From NCBI GenBank assembly GCA_964617665.1, contig CAZUAH010000025.1, positions 1 through 54,010 on the forward strand: a stretch of DNA of 54,010 nt. The letters are read 5' to 3'. The notes beneath the pieces are model-generated. The model had not been told where the DNA came from and made no database searches. It saw only the letters and a program-made list of their open reading frames with translations. Of the stretch, positions 44,852 through 53,018 are shown one piece after another. Origin of the DNA: JADHUC01 sp964617665 (lineage in GTDB: Bacteria; Planctomycetota; Planctomycetia; Pirellulales; Pirellulaceae). Both the position numbers and the translations under genes were made by a program. Every line of letters starts with the position of its first letter. The first letter of the stretch is position 1.

Positions 44852-45778
44852 CTAGCTGACCAATCCCTTCGTCACAAGCATGAAAACGTCTTCCAGCGTC
44901 GGCTCTTTTTCGCCGAAACTGCGGATACCCACCCCTTGCGATATGAGCTGGTTGAGCAATTCGGCGACGCCATCGTCGTCCGTTTGCAGTTCGAGCCTCG
45001 CATTGTGATTGTCCACTTGGATGTCGCGCAGATGCGGCGAGCTGCGGATGATCGACAAGCCAACGTCCATACCGTTCATGAATTTGACTTCGATCACGCG
45101 ATCGCTGCGTATTCGCTTATACACTTCGTCAATCGGCCCATTCATCAGAAGCTGTCCGCGTTCGATGATCCCAATCGACGTGCAGCAATCGGCCAATTCC
45201 GTCAGAATGTGACTGGAGATCAGAATCGTCTTACCCATGCGACGCAGCTCTTTCAGCAGCGCCTTCACCTCCACGCGGGCACGCGGATCGAGGCCACTGG
45301 CCGGCTCGTCCAAGATCAAACACGGTGGGTCGTGCACCAGCGTCTTGGCCAGACACAAACGTTGCTTCATGCCGCGCGACAGTCCGTTCACGTAGTCGTC
45401 CCGCTTGTGGGACAGGTCCAGCAGCTCCAATACGTCCAGAATGACCTTCTTGCGTTTCGATCTGCCGATGCGGTAAGCGACGGCAAAGAAGTCGAGAAAC
45501 TCCCAGACCTTCATTCCGTCGTACACGCCAAAACTGTCAGGCATGTAACCAACGCTCTGGCGAACAGCCATCGGGTTCTGCGTGACGCTGTGGCCGTTGA
45601 CAATGCCTTCGCCTCGCGTGGCCTTCAGCAGCGTTGCCAAGAAGCGGATCGTCGTGCTCTTGCCGGCGCCGTTGGGGCCGATGAAGCCAAACATCTCGCC
45701 GGCCCCGATCGTCAAGTTCAGCCGCTCGACCGCCGTGAAGTCGCCATAGTCTTTGCCGAAGTCAATCAGTTCGATCAT
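44852..45778 (-). CDS. ABC transporter ATP-binding protein (ABC-2 type)
   Basis: A 308-residue ATPase. Walker A is GPNGAGKST, the Q-loop VGYMPDSFGVYDGM, the signature LSRGMKQR, Walker B CLILDEPASGLD, and the switch His in ISSHILTEL. The C-terminal 90 residues are the regulatory tail typical of drug- or polysaccharide-export ATPases. No permease gene with clear ABC-2 character is adjacent; the membrane protein downstream and the EF-hand protein upstream (12-base gap) are the only membrane partners. It is probably the ATPase of an unusual or split exporter. Confidence 0.92.
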   Translation of the reverse strand: MIELIDFGKDYGDFTAVERLNLTIGAGEMFGFIGPNGAGKSTTIRFLATLLKATRGEGIVNGHSVTQNPMAVRQSVGYMPDSFGVYDGMKVWEFLDFFAVAYRIGRSKRKKVILDVLELLDLSHKRDDYVNGLSRGMKQRLCLAKTLVHDPPCLILDEPASGLDPRARVEVKALLKELRRMGKTILISSHILTELADCCTSIGIIERGQLLMNGPIDEVYKRIRSDRVIEVKFMNGMDVGLSIIRSSPHLRDIQVDNHNARLELQTDDDGVAELLNQLISQGVGIRSFGEKEPTLEDVFMLVTKGLVS

Positions 45779-45790
45779 GACATGTTTCAG

Positions 45791-48442
45791 TTAGAATTCG
45801 AAATCCTCTATCTTTTTCCGATCCGGTTCCAGTTCGGTCAACAGGTTTGTGTCCCGTTTTGCCGCAGGTAGCTTTCCTCGTGTCAGGTGCACCAATACCA
45901 TTGTACGCAAAACCTTTTGCGATGCTTCAGGGCTGATATTCAGCCCCGGCAATTCCTGGTCCGACCAGCCAATCAATCGAAGGTCACCGTTGCCGAGGCC
46001 GCCACGCTGGCAAGCAAGCTCGAACAAACGTCCCAGCGTCAACTCGCCCTCACGCGAGTCGATCGTCCACTGAAACACCTCTTTGGGGTCAAGCCGCCCG
46101 TTACGGTCCACATCGACTTTTTGGAAACTGGCAGCTAGTTGTTGGTGCTGCTCCACTTCCCTCGGGCTGAGTGCTTTGTCGCTGTTTCCGTCGAACTGCG
46201 CGAAGATATCCTGCTGCTGCCGCTCATAGCTGTAGCAGGTCAACGAGTCTCTCCATTGTGCGAAGTACAGGTCAGCATCGGAGGCGGGCTGTAGGTCCAG
46301 GGGAACGGACTTCCCAGCCTCCAGCGATCCGATCCAGGCCAGCTGCAACTTCCCACTTTCACTCTTGCCAAGAACACCGACATCCTGCAGGTTCAATTCG
46401 GCGCCGTTTCGCACCATGAAACCCTTGTCCGCATCGCCCACGAGATCGATCGAGCCGCCCACGCCGTGCATTTGTTCCGAATGCACCAACCCGGTGTCGT
46501 TCGATTGCACGCGGAACCCGCTCAAACTGACCTCTTTGTCTCGCCGGAACTGCACGGTATTGACACTCTCGTGAGCGCGGCGTGTATAGGGGACGGTTTC
46601 CGGGAACGGCATTGCCAGAGCCGACTCGTCTTCGAATACCAGGTCGTAGGGCGTAGAAATCGAAGTATACAGAGCGGTGTATCGCGCCAAATGCCCTCGC
46701 GAGTAGCCCCCCTGCATCTCCAATACCGCAAGCTCCGTACGGCTGCGTGCGAATCCTATGTCCAATTGTGCTAGGCGCACAACCGCCACACCGCCGATGA
46801 TGGCAATCACCGGCGCAGCCACCCACGCCCATTCGACGCGACCGATCACGCGGAAAACCGCCCAATTCACGGGCGCCAGAATCAACAAATAGATGGCCAA
46901 CACTTGAAGGACGAAGCCTGCTTCGGGTACGGCGATTCCGGCCGCGTCTCGAAGTGACTGCCTTGCCGCATCGGCCGCACCGCTGCGGTCGTTCCATCCA
47001 GCCACTTCTTGCTGGCCAGAATCCGGCACAGGCATCTTCTCTTTCACATCGGACGATGGTACGTCTCGGGCGAAGTATCGCAGTCCGGTTGTCGCGCGGG
47101 CATCCATCATATTCGCATCGCCCGGCCAATCCGCCCACTCGGCTTCGACCACGCTGGCTGGGCCAGATAATTTGAACGTCCTGCGAGGCCGCCGAAGCAA
47201 TGCCCCATTGAAGAAGCTCTTGAAGCCATCCCAGTTCACAATATCTCTGTCCGTCAACGCGAAGGCGGTCACCGTAATTCGACCCGCGCCTACACGTCGC
47301 TCGATGACCAATTGCCCTGTCCCGTCTACGTATTCAGCGTCGTCAACTTTCGTCAACCTGACTCCCACCGGCGGTTTGTCGGGGACAATATGCAACGGAG
47401 TTCTCTTGTTCTTCCGCTCATCTAGAACTGCCCACTCGTCACTCAACTCATCGAAGTCGGAGGCTACCAGGTTCACGGCGTCGCCGCTGCTGGCCGGCAA
47501 ATACTTGTCCAGGAAGCTACCGCGTAGCTTGTCCATTGATTTGGGACCACTGATGATGATTTGACCACCCCAGTGAAGCCAATCAAGCGTGGCCTGCTGT
47601 TGAGTAGGCGTAAGCAGTTGGGGATTTAGGCCGTCCCACAACACGTAGGCAACGCTAGTCCACGTAAGAGGCTGAGAAGGTACCGGCACTCGATTCTTGA
47701 TTTGCGGCAGGAGAATCCGGTAATGGACCACCCTGTCCATCAAACCGTCTTCGTCGATCTCCAGCGGCGGCGCGATCGGATCCATTCGCCGCACATTCAG
47801 GTAGCCGTAACGATCGGGTTCGTCTGACAGTACCAGAAAGAAGTACTGGTAATGCGGCATCGTGTACGTGGGCTCTGGGCGACTCATAACCTCTCGGCCG
47901 CCCCGTCGAGCCCGCAGTTTGCTTTCCAGCCAAATCGTGCGGCTACCCTGATAACCTTCGTCTTCGCTAGGCAGGCTCGGAACGAAGTAGATCGTCTCGA
48001 AGTATTTGGTTTGGCCTTTGGGCAGCGAGGCTGGACGAGACATCCTCATGCGAAACGCTGTATTCGGAACATCAAGTGGCTGCCCGCCCCTTTTTGTGGT
48101 GGTCGAAACCAATTCCGCCTGGAAATTGTAGTTGTTGGCCTTCGCCTCCTGGGTAGCAGACATCCAATGTCCCGCTTTGATCAGGTTCCTGCTCTCCCCG
48201 GGGTCATGCGGCTGTACGCGGAGACGTAGATTGGGCTCAAAGTCCGGCTTGGGCTTAATCTTCTTTTTCTTCTTCTCCTCGTCCTCTTTCTTCTTCTTCG
48301 CAAGCGGATCTTGTCGCAGGCAACCTCCGCAACCTGGCACACTGACAACGATAGCTAATCCCAGGCAGACCAGTAGCGTAGTTTGCCAGGAAATGGAGAT
48401 GGCCCGAGGTGTGCCACCCGAACGAGTCAAGGACGATTCCAT
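45791..48442 (-). CDS. Large lipoprotein-like membrane protein with EF-hands
   Basis: An 883-residue protein from the ATG at 48442. The N-terminus has a hydrophobic stretch and possible lipobox (LLVCLGLAIVVSVPGCGGC) followed by a lysine/glutamate-rich linker (KKKKEDEEKKKKKIKPKP). The middle contains an amidotransferase-fold region (TLDWLHWGGQIIISGPK) and two membrane spans (GFVLQVLAIYLLILAPVNWAVF; VAAPVIAIIGGVAVVRL). Near the C-terminus are two EF-hand loops, FDGNSDKALSPREVE and DVDRNGRLDPKEV, so calcium binding is likely. It is the first gene of an operon with the ABC ATPase. The function is unknown; assembly or export of envelope material is my guess. Confidence 0.72.
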   Translation of the reverse strand: MESSLTRSGGTPRAISISWQTTLLVCLGLAIVVSVPGCGGCLRQDPLAKKKKEDEEKKKKKIKPKPDFEPNLRLRVQPHDPGESRNLIKAGHWMSATQEAKANNYNFQAELVSTTTKRGGQPLDVPNTAFRMRMSRPASLPKGQTKYFETIYFVPSLPSEDEGYQGSRTIWLESKLRARRGGREVMSRPEPTYTMPHYQYFFLVLSDEPDRYGYLNVRRMDPIAPPLEIDEDGLMDRVVHYRILLPQIKNRVPVPSQPLTWTSVAYVLWDGLNPQLLTPTQQQATLDWLHWGGQIIISGPKSMDKLRGSFLDKYLPASSGDAVNLVASDFDELSDEWAVLDERKNKRTPLHIVPDKPPVGVRLTKVDDAEYVDGTGQLVIERRVGAGRITVTAFALTDRDIVNWDGFKSFFNGALLRRPRRTFKLSGPASVVEAEWADWPGDANMMDARATTGLRYFARDVPSSDVKEKMPVPDSGQQEVAGWNDRSGAADAARQSLRDAAGIAVPEAGFVLQVLAIYLLILAPVNWAVFRVIGRVEWAWVAAPVIAIIGGVAVVRLAQLDIGFARSRTELAVLEMQGGYSRGHLARYTALYTSISTPYDLVFEDESALAMPFPETVPYTRRAHESVNTVQFRRDKEVSLSGFRVQSNDTGLVHSEQMHGVGGSIDLVGDADKGFMVRNGAELNLQDVGVLGKSESGKLQLAWIGSLEAGKSVPLDLQPASDADLYFAQWRDSLTCYSYERQQQDIFAQFDGNSDKALSPREVEQHQQLAASFQKVDVDRNGRLDPKEVFQWTIDSREGELTLGRLFELACQRGGLGNGDLRLIGWSDQELPGLNISPEASQKVLRTMVLVHLTRGKLPAAKRDTNLLTELEPDRKKIEDFEF

Positions 48443-48627
48443 CAGACATCCTCTGCTGCAGCGTGAATCCCTCACAGCTTCCCAATTCGGTCTTCGCTTT
48501 TCCGAAGAGAACCTTGCCCACAAAAATTTGGGCGACCGAAAAGTGACCGAAATGACAATGCCACCCAAACTGTATATATTAGCAGAACATTCCGGAACTG
48601 GCGACAACCCGAGGGGAGCCCACCCGC

Positions 48628-49446
48628 GTGACCGACGAGATCGAAGTCATAAATCACGATTTTCCACGAGGAGGTTTCCAGGCCGCGATATTCGATTTTG
48701 ATGGGACACTGTCCCTGTTGCGTCGGAATTGGCAGGACGTGATGATCCCCATGATGGTCGACGTGCTCGGGGACACGGGGACATCCGAGACGCCAACACA
48801 ACTATACGAGCACGCGGAAGAGTTCGTCATGCGGCTGAACGGGCGTCAGACGATCTATCAGATGATTCGTCTCGCCGAAGAGGTCACTCTGCGGGGTGGT
48901 CAACCATTGGACCCTCTGGAATACAAGCGTCAATATCACGGATTGCTCTGGCAGCAGGTGGGCGATCGTGTCGAGGCGGTCCGTAGCGGCCAAATCCCAC
49001 GGGCCGAAATGACGGTACCGGGATCGCATGCGATCCTGGCCCAACTACATTCGCTCGGGCTCCCGCTCTATCTGGCATCCGGTACGGATTTGGACTACGT
49101 GCGCGACGAGGTCGCAGTGCTCGGGCTTGCAGAGTTTTTCGGTTCCCGCATCTACGGAGCGCTGGAAGACTATAAGAAGTTCTCGAAAGCAATGATAATC
49201 GAGAAAATCATCGAAGATTCAGGGGTCTTGGGGCGAAATATTTTAGGCTTCGGCGATGGATTCGTGGAAATCGAAGAGATCAAACGGGTCGGCGGGCTGG
49301 CCATTGGCGTGGCCAGCAACGAGGAAACGCGTGAGGGGATCAACGACTGGAAACGAAACCGCCTGATACGCGCGGGTGCCGACCTGATAATCGGCGACTT
49401 CCGCCACCAGGGTCAACTCTTGGACGCGATTGACTTGCGAAAGTGA
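48628..49446 (+). CDS. HAD family phosphatase
   Basis: A 272-residue HAD hydrolase from a GTG start. Motif I is FDFDGTLS (Asp23, Asp25), motif II LASGTD, motif III Lys in EDYKKFSKA, and motif IV FGDGFVEIEEIK. A helical cap with MRLNGRQTIYQMI lies between I and II. This is the C1-cap beta-phosphoglucomutase/phosphatase-like group. The substrate is unknown. It is the first of a plus-strand run ending in PduS-PduT and is divergent from the EF-hand membrane gene. Confidence 0.88.
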   Translation: MTDEIEVINHDFPRGGFQAAIFDFDGTLSLLRRNWQDVMIPMMVDVLGDTGTSETPTQLYEHAEEFVMRLNGRQTIYQMIRLAEEVTLRGGQPLDPLEYKRQYHGLLWQQVGDRVEAVRSGQIPRAEMTVPGSHAILAQLHSLGLPLYLASGTDLDYVRDEVAVLGLAEFFGSRIYGALEDYKKFSKAMIIEKIIEDSGVLGRNILGFGDGFVEIEEIKRVGGLAIGVASNEETREGINDWKRNRLIRAGADLIIGDFRHQGQLLDAIDLRK

Positions 49447-49539
49447 AGTTCCTGCCTAGGTTGGTACCCGGCACTCACGTGCCTCCTGCGAAAGACGCGT
49501 CCGTCTACAGGAAGAAATTCCGTCAGTGAAGGCGTAGAA

Positions 49540-50514
49540 ATGCCACATCCGCAATTCGATCCCTCCCAGCTCATCATCAAACCGCTGGACGAGCGTCAAC
49601 ACCTCGTCCAGTATGACAGTCTGCTCGAACTGGACGAAGTACCACCGCCGCTGGATGACCAGGCGATGCAGACAATCGGCGTGCTCGGCGACCGCCTGCG
49701 CCAGGCCCGCGAACGAGGGGCGCAGGTGCTTATGTTGATGGGGGCCCATGTCATACGTGCCGGCGTTGCCAGACAACTGATCGACCTAATGGAATGTGGG
49801 CTGGTCACGCACCTTGGCACGAACGGCGCCGGAGCGATTCACGACTACGAAATGGCTCGGATCGGTGCTACCAGCGAGAGCGTAGCCCGATACATTCGAA
49901 CCGGCGAATTTGGCATGTGGCGCGAGACGGCAGAGATCAACGACATCGTGCGACGCGGCGCCGAGGCCGGTTTGGGCCTAGGCGAATCCGTCGGCCAAGC
50001 GATTCTGGACAGCGACTTTCCCTACAAGGAAACCAGCGTCTTTGCTGCCGCTATGCGACTGGGCGTGCCCCTGACGGTCCACGTCGGCATCGGGTACGAC
50101 ATCATTCACCAGCATCCCAACTTCGATCCCGCGGCTTTTGGCGCAACCAGCTATCGAGATTTTCTGACCGTCTGCCACACCATCAGCAACCTGGAAGGCG
50201 GTGTGTTCCTATGTTTCGGTTCAGCCGTGATGGGGCCGGAAGTGTACCTGAAGGCCTTGTCGATGGCTCGCAATCTCGCACATCAGCAAGGAAAACGAAT
50301 CGCTCATTTCACTACTGCCGTATTCGATCTAATCTCCCTGAAAGGCGACTTCACTCAAGAAGCGCCAAAGACCGACCCACGGTACTACTATCGCCCCTGG
50401 AAGACCATTTTGGTGCGCACCGTAGCCGACGGAGGAGAGAGTCATTACGTCCAAGGCGACCATCGTCAAACGCTTCCACACCTGCGTCTGGCAGCGTTGC
50501 GTAAGGAGACATAG
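49540..50514 (+). CDS. Deoxyhypusine synthase-like (NAD-binding fold) protein
   Basis: A 324-residue soluble protein. It resembles the deoxyhypusine synthase fold: a long alpha/beta Rossmann-like core with MGAHVIRAGVARQLIDLM and THLGTNGAGAIHDYEMA near the start, VPLTVHVGIGYDIIHQHPNFD, then FGSAVMGPEVYLKALSMARNL, and the motif GGESHYVQGDHRQTLPHL at the end. The lysine-containing glycine-rich segment of eukaryotic and archaeal deoxyhypusine synthases is not clearly present, so spermidine transfer to eIF5A/EF-P is doubtful. Pairing with the upstream HAD phosphatase suggests a sugar- or nucleotide-related pathway. Family naming is by pattern recognition and is tentative. Confidence 0.5.
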   Translation: MPHPQFDPSQLIIKPLDERQHLVQYDSLLELDEVPPPLDDQAMQTIGVLGDRLRQARERGAQVLMLMGAHVIRAGVARQLIDLMECGLVTHLGTNGAGAIHDYEMARIGATSESVARYIRTGEFGMWRETAEINDIVRRGAEAGLGLGESVGQAILDSDFPYKETSVFAAAMRLGVPLTVHVGIGYDIIHQHPNFDPAAFGATSYRDFLTVCHTISNLEGGVFLCFGSAVMGPEVYLKALSMARNLAHQQGKRIAHFTTAVFDLISLKGDFTQEAPKTDPRYYYRPWKTILVRTVADGGESHYVQGDHRQTLPHLRLAALRKET

Positions 50515-50566
50515 CCTGATGCCCGATCCTGCAATCCAATCCGTGCTTCAATAGTTGGATACCCAG

Positions 50567-50710
50567 ATGAAATTCGTCATTGGCCTTCTAGTTGTCGCGG
50601 CACCTTTCATTGTGGTTGTATTGCTCCTTCGACGAAGCAAGCGCAATCGCGGTAGCGCGCACGGCGGCGGACTAGATCGCTATCACAACATCAGGTCCGG
50701 CAGGCCGTAG
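50567..50710 (+). CDS. Small single-span membrane protein (47 residues)
   Basis: ATG at 50567 to TAG at 50708 encodes 47 residues: an N-terminal hydrophobic span (MKFVIGLLVVAAPFIVVVLL), then a basic stop-transfer segment (RRSKRNRG) and a polar tail. The same strand and direction as its neighbours make it a plausible small gene between the DHS-like gene and PduS. No family can be assigned. Confidence 0.45.
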   Translation: MKFVIGLLVVAAPFIVVVLLLRRSKRNRGSAHGGGLDRYHNIRSGRP

Positions 50711-51064
50711 CCACACTGAACCGCGTGCGTTACGGTTGCTTGAGAGTCGGTGAGAGTCCCGCCAGACCGGGGAACGCCGATCGTAGGGATATTAGCGGCG
50801 TCGGCAAACCCTTGCCGCTTCACTGCTACCGTGGAATCTGCTTGCCGCGTCTGGGTGGGCTATCCTTTTGGAGCGTCGCGGGTCCACAGAGCCGTAATCC
50901 CTGAACAGGCGTTTCGGGCAGGGCACGCCGCCTAGCTTTGGTCGTTCGCCGGACTAGAATGACTCGGGATTGGCTGGTGCAATCACTAGTCAAGCAAGGT
51001 TTGCCAGCCAAACCCTCTCTATCGAGGGGTTTCCGTCGAAAATCGTCCATTTTGGATCATCACA
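50711..51064. other. Leader region of PduS gene
   Basis: 354 bases without a convincing protein gene. They contain small complementary stretches, for example GGTTTG/CAAACC near 51000 and AAACCCTC/GAGGGGTTT shortly after, just before the GTG start. A structured leader or the promoter of the PduS-PduT pair is likely. The sequence was compared by eye with cobalamin riboswitches and did not fit. Confidence 0.4.
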
Positions 51065-52402
51065 GTGAAAGCTGAACAGATTCTAAATCGCATTCGAGAA
51101 GCCGGTGTCGTCGGTGCCGGGGGCGCCGGCTTTCCGACCTACAAGAAGCTCGATTCGCAAGTCGAGTACGTCGTCGCCAACGGAGCGGAATGCGAACCGT
51201 TACTGCAAAAAGACCGCGAGTCGATGTTGCAGGAGCGCGATGCGTTTTTCCGCGGGCTCAAGATCATGCGAGAGTTGACCGGCGCCCGCCAAGTCACCAT
51301 CGCAGTCAAACGAAAGAACCAGGACGTGGCCGACGGCTTTCAACAGGAAGCGGAGGCAGCCGGATTCGATACGCTCGTTTATGAAGACGTTTATCCGGCG
51401 GGCGACGAATACATCCTTGTCTACGAAATCACAGGACGGCAAATACCGCCGGGTGGAATTCCCTTGGCAGTCGGCTGCGTCGTGGACAATGTCGAAACGA
51501 TCATCAACATTGCCCACGCTGTCGATGGCAAACCGGTCGTGGACAAATACGTAACGGTTACTGGTGCTGTCGAGAAGCCGCTCACCACCGTCGTACCCGT
51601 CGGGACAAGTATCCAAGATTGCCTCTCCTTGGCCGGCGGTTGCACGATTGACGATCCAGTCATCTTGACGGGCGGCGTCATGATGGGCGGAGTAGCCAGA
51701 GACATTTCGGATCCTGTGGCCAAGACGATAGGCGGACTGATCGTTCTGCCATCGGATCATTATCTGGTCCGCCGCAAAACCGCAGCCAAAGAAACATACA
51801 CCCGCATCGGTCACGGCCAGTGCGATCAGTGCTCGTTATGCACGGAGTTATGTCCACGTTACATATTGGGTTATCCAATTGAACCGCATCGAGTGATGCG
51901 GACACTGCTGATGACGGGCGAGGAAAAGCAGCGAGGCAGCTTGTGGGCACAGTATTGCTGCGAGTGCAACGTATGCTCGTTGATCGCTTGCCCCGAGCAA
52001 CTGGACCCCAAGAACATCTGCGTCGATGCCAAAGCAATCCTACGCGAGAGTCGCGAGGGTCGAACCGAGGCCGAACTGGAGACTCTTTTCCGTCCGGCTC
52101 ACCCGGCTCGCAAGGGTCGCGAGATCCCGATCAGCAAACTATACACGCGCCTGGGGCTAAGACCTTACGATCGAAAAGCGAGCTTCATTTCCAACGACTG
52201 GCGCCCCGAATCCGTGATGATTCCAATGGACTCGCACATCGGTCAACCAGCCAAACCGGCGGTTCAGGAGGGGGACGCAGTGAAACGCGGCGACGTGATT
52301 GGTACGGTCGACGCCGACAATCTCGGCTGCCCGGTTCATGCCAGTCTAGACGGTCGCGTTGTCTCCGTGACACCGCGAGCTATTGGCATCAGCAGAAAAT
52401 GA
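51065..52402 (+). CDS. pduS: PduS-type flavin/Fe-S electron transfer protein (RnfC-like)
   Basis: A 445-residue protein from a GTG start, near the 451 of characterised PduS. GVVGAGGAGFPTYKKL at residue 15 is the nucleotide/FMN site of RnfC-like proteins. Two ferredoxin-type cysteine clusters follow: Cys253-256-259-263 (CDQCSLCTELCP) and Cys298-301-304-309 (CECNVCSLIACP), for two [4Fe-4S] centres. A barrel-sandwich hybrid near the C-terminus (VQEGDAVKRGDVIG) ends it. In Salmonella PduS reduces cobalamin or moves electrons across the microcompartment shell and interacts with PduT. PduT follows 60 bases on. No diol dehydratase is nearby, so the electron sink is unknown. Confidence 0.9.
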   Translation: MKAEQILNRIREAGVVGAGGAGFPTYKKLDSQVEYVVANGAECEPLLQKDRESMLQERDAFFRGLKIMRELTGARQVTIAVKRKNQDVADGFQQEAEAAGFDTLVYEDVYPAGDEYILVYEITGRQIPPGGIPLAVGCVVDNVETIINIAHAVDGKPVVDKYVTVTGAVEKPLTTVVPVGTSIQDCLSLAGGCTIDDPVILTGGVMMGGVARDISDPVAKTIGGLIVLPSDHYLVRRKTAAKETYTRIGHGQCDQCSLCTELCPRYILGYPIEPHRVMRTLLMTGEEKQRGSLWAQYCCECNVCSLIACPEQLDPKNICVDAKAILRESREGRTEAELETLFRPAHPARKGREIPISKLYTRLGLRPYDRKASFISNDWRPESVMIPMDSHIGQPAKPAVQEGDAVKRGDVIGTVDADNLGCPVHASLDGRVVSVTPRAIGISRK

Positions 52403-52463
52403 CCTGACGCGGAACAATCGCAATAGATAATCTCTCTGAGTTAGAACACGAAACGGCAATAAG

Positions 52464-53018
52464 ATGAATAACGGCAACGCAATTGGCATCGTCGAGACGT
52501 CGAGCATCGCGAAGGGATTCGAAATCTCGGACACGATTCTGAAAACGGCCAACGTACAGCTAATGGTTAACCGTACCATCTGTCCGGGCAAGTATATGGT
52601 GCTGATCGGTGGCGACGTGGACGCGGTGAACTCCAGCATCGAAGCCGGTTTGGCCGTCGGGGCTCACACCGTCGTCGACCATTTTGTCATCGCCAATCTG
52701 CATCCAGCCGTATTTCCCGCCATTAGCGGCGTCAGCCACCTGCCGGAACTGAAATCGCTCGGTGTGATCGAGGCGTTCAGCGTTTCTTCGATCATCGAGG
52801 CTGCTGATGCTGCGGTCAAAGCAACTCCCGTCCAACTGATCAACATCAACCTGGCCATGGCGATCGGCGGCAAAGGCTGGGTGTCGATGACCGGCGACGT
52901 AGCATCCGTCGAAGAAGCCGTCGCCGTAGGCGGCGCGGTGATCGAGCGCAAAGGACTGCTGGTCGAAAAAGTCGTCATTCCCGCGCCGCGACCGGAAATC
53001 GTCGCCGAGTTCATTTAG
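52464..53018 (+). CDS. pduT: PduT-type Fe-S microcompartment shell protein
   Basis: A 184-residue protein of two tandem BMC domains (residues 5-85 and 95-175), the BMC-T type that forms pseudo-hexameric shell trimers. It is close in length and motifs to PduT: AIGIVETSSIAKG, the signature NRTICPGKYMVLIGGDV, and in domain two GVIEAFSVSSIIEAADAA. Cys40 in TICPGK is the counterpart of PduT Cys38, which binds a central [4Fe-4S] cluster at the trimer pore. So it should relay electrons through the shell to PduS. The stop overlaps the convergent lactate permease gene by eight bases. Confidence 0.93.
   Translation: MNNGNAIGIVETSSIAKGFEISDTILKTANVQLMVNRTICPGKYMVLIGGDVDAVNSSIEAGLAVGAHTVVDHFVIANLHPAVFPAISGVSHLPELKSLGVIEAFSVSSIIEAADAAVKATPVQLININLAMAIGGKGWVSMTGDVASVEEAVAVGGAVIERKGLLVEKVVIPAPRPEIVAEFI

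Noticed and set aside
50750..50935. 61-codon plus-strand frame before PduS
   Set aside because: It has no ribosome-binding site, domain or membrane segment and looks like chance in a leader region.
50711..51064. Cobalamin riboswitch or tmRNA/RNase P-like RNA
   Set aside because: GGTGAGAGTCCCGCC vaguely recalls riboswitch boxes, but the B12-box order and the conserved tmRNA and RNase P cores are absent.
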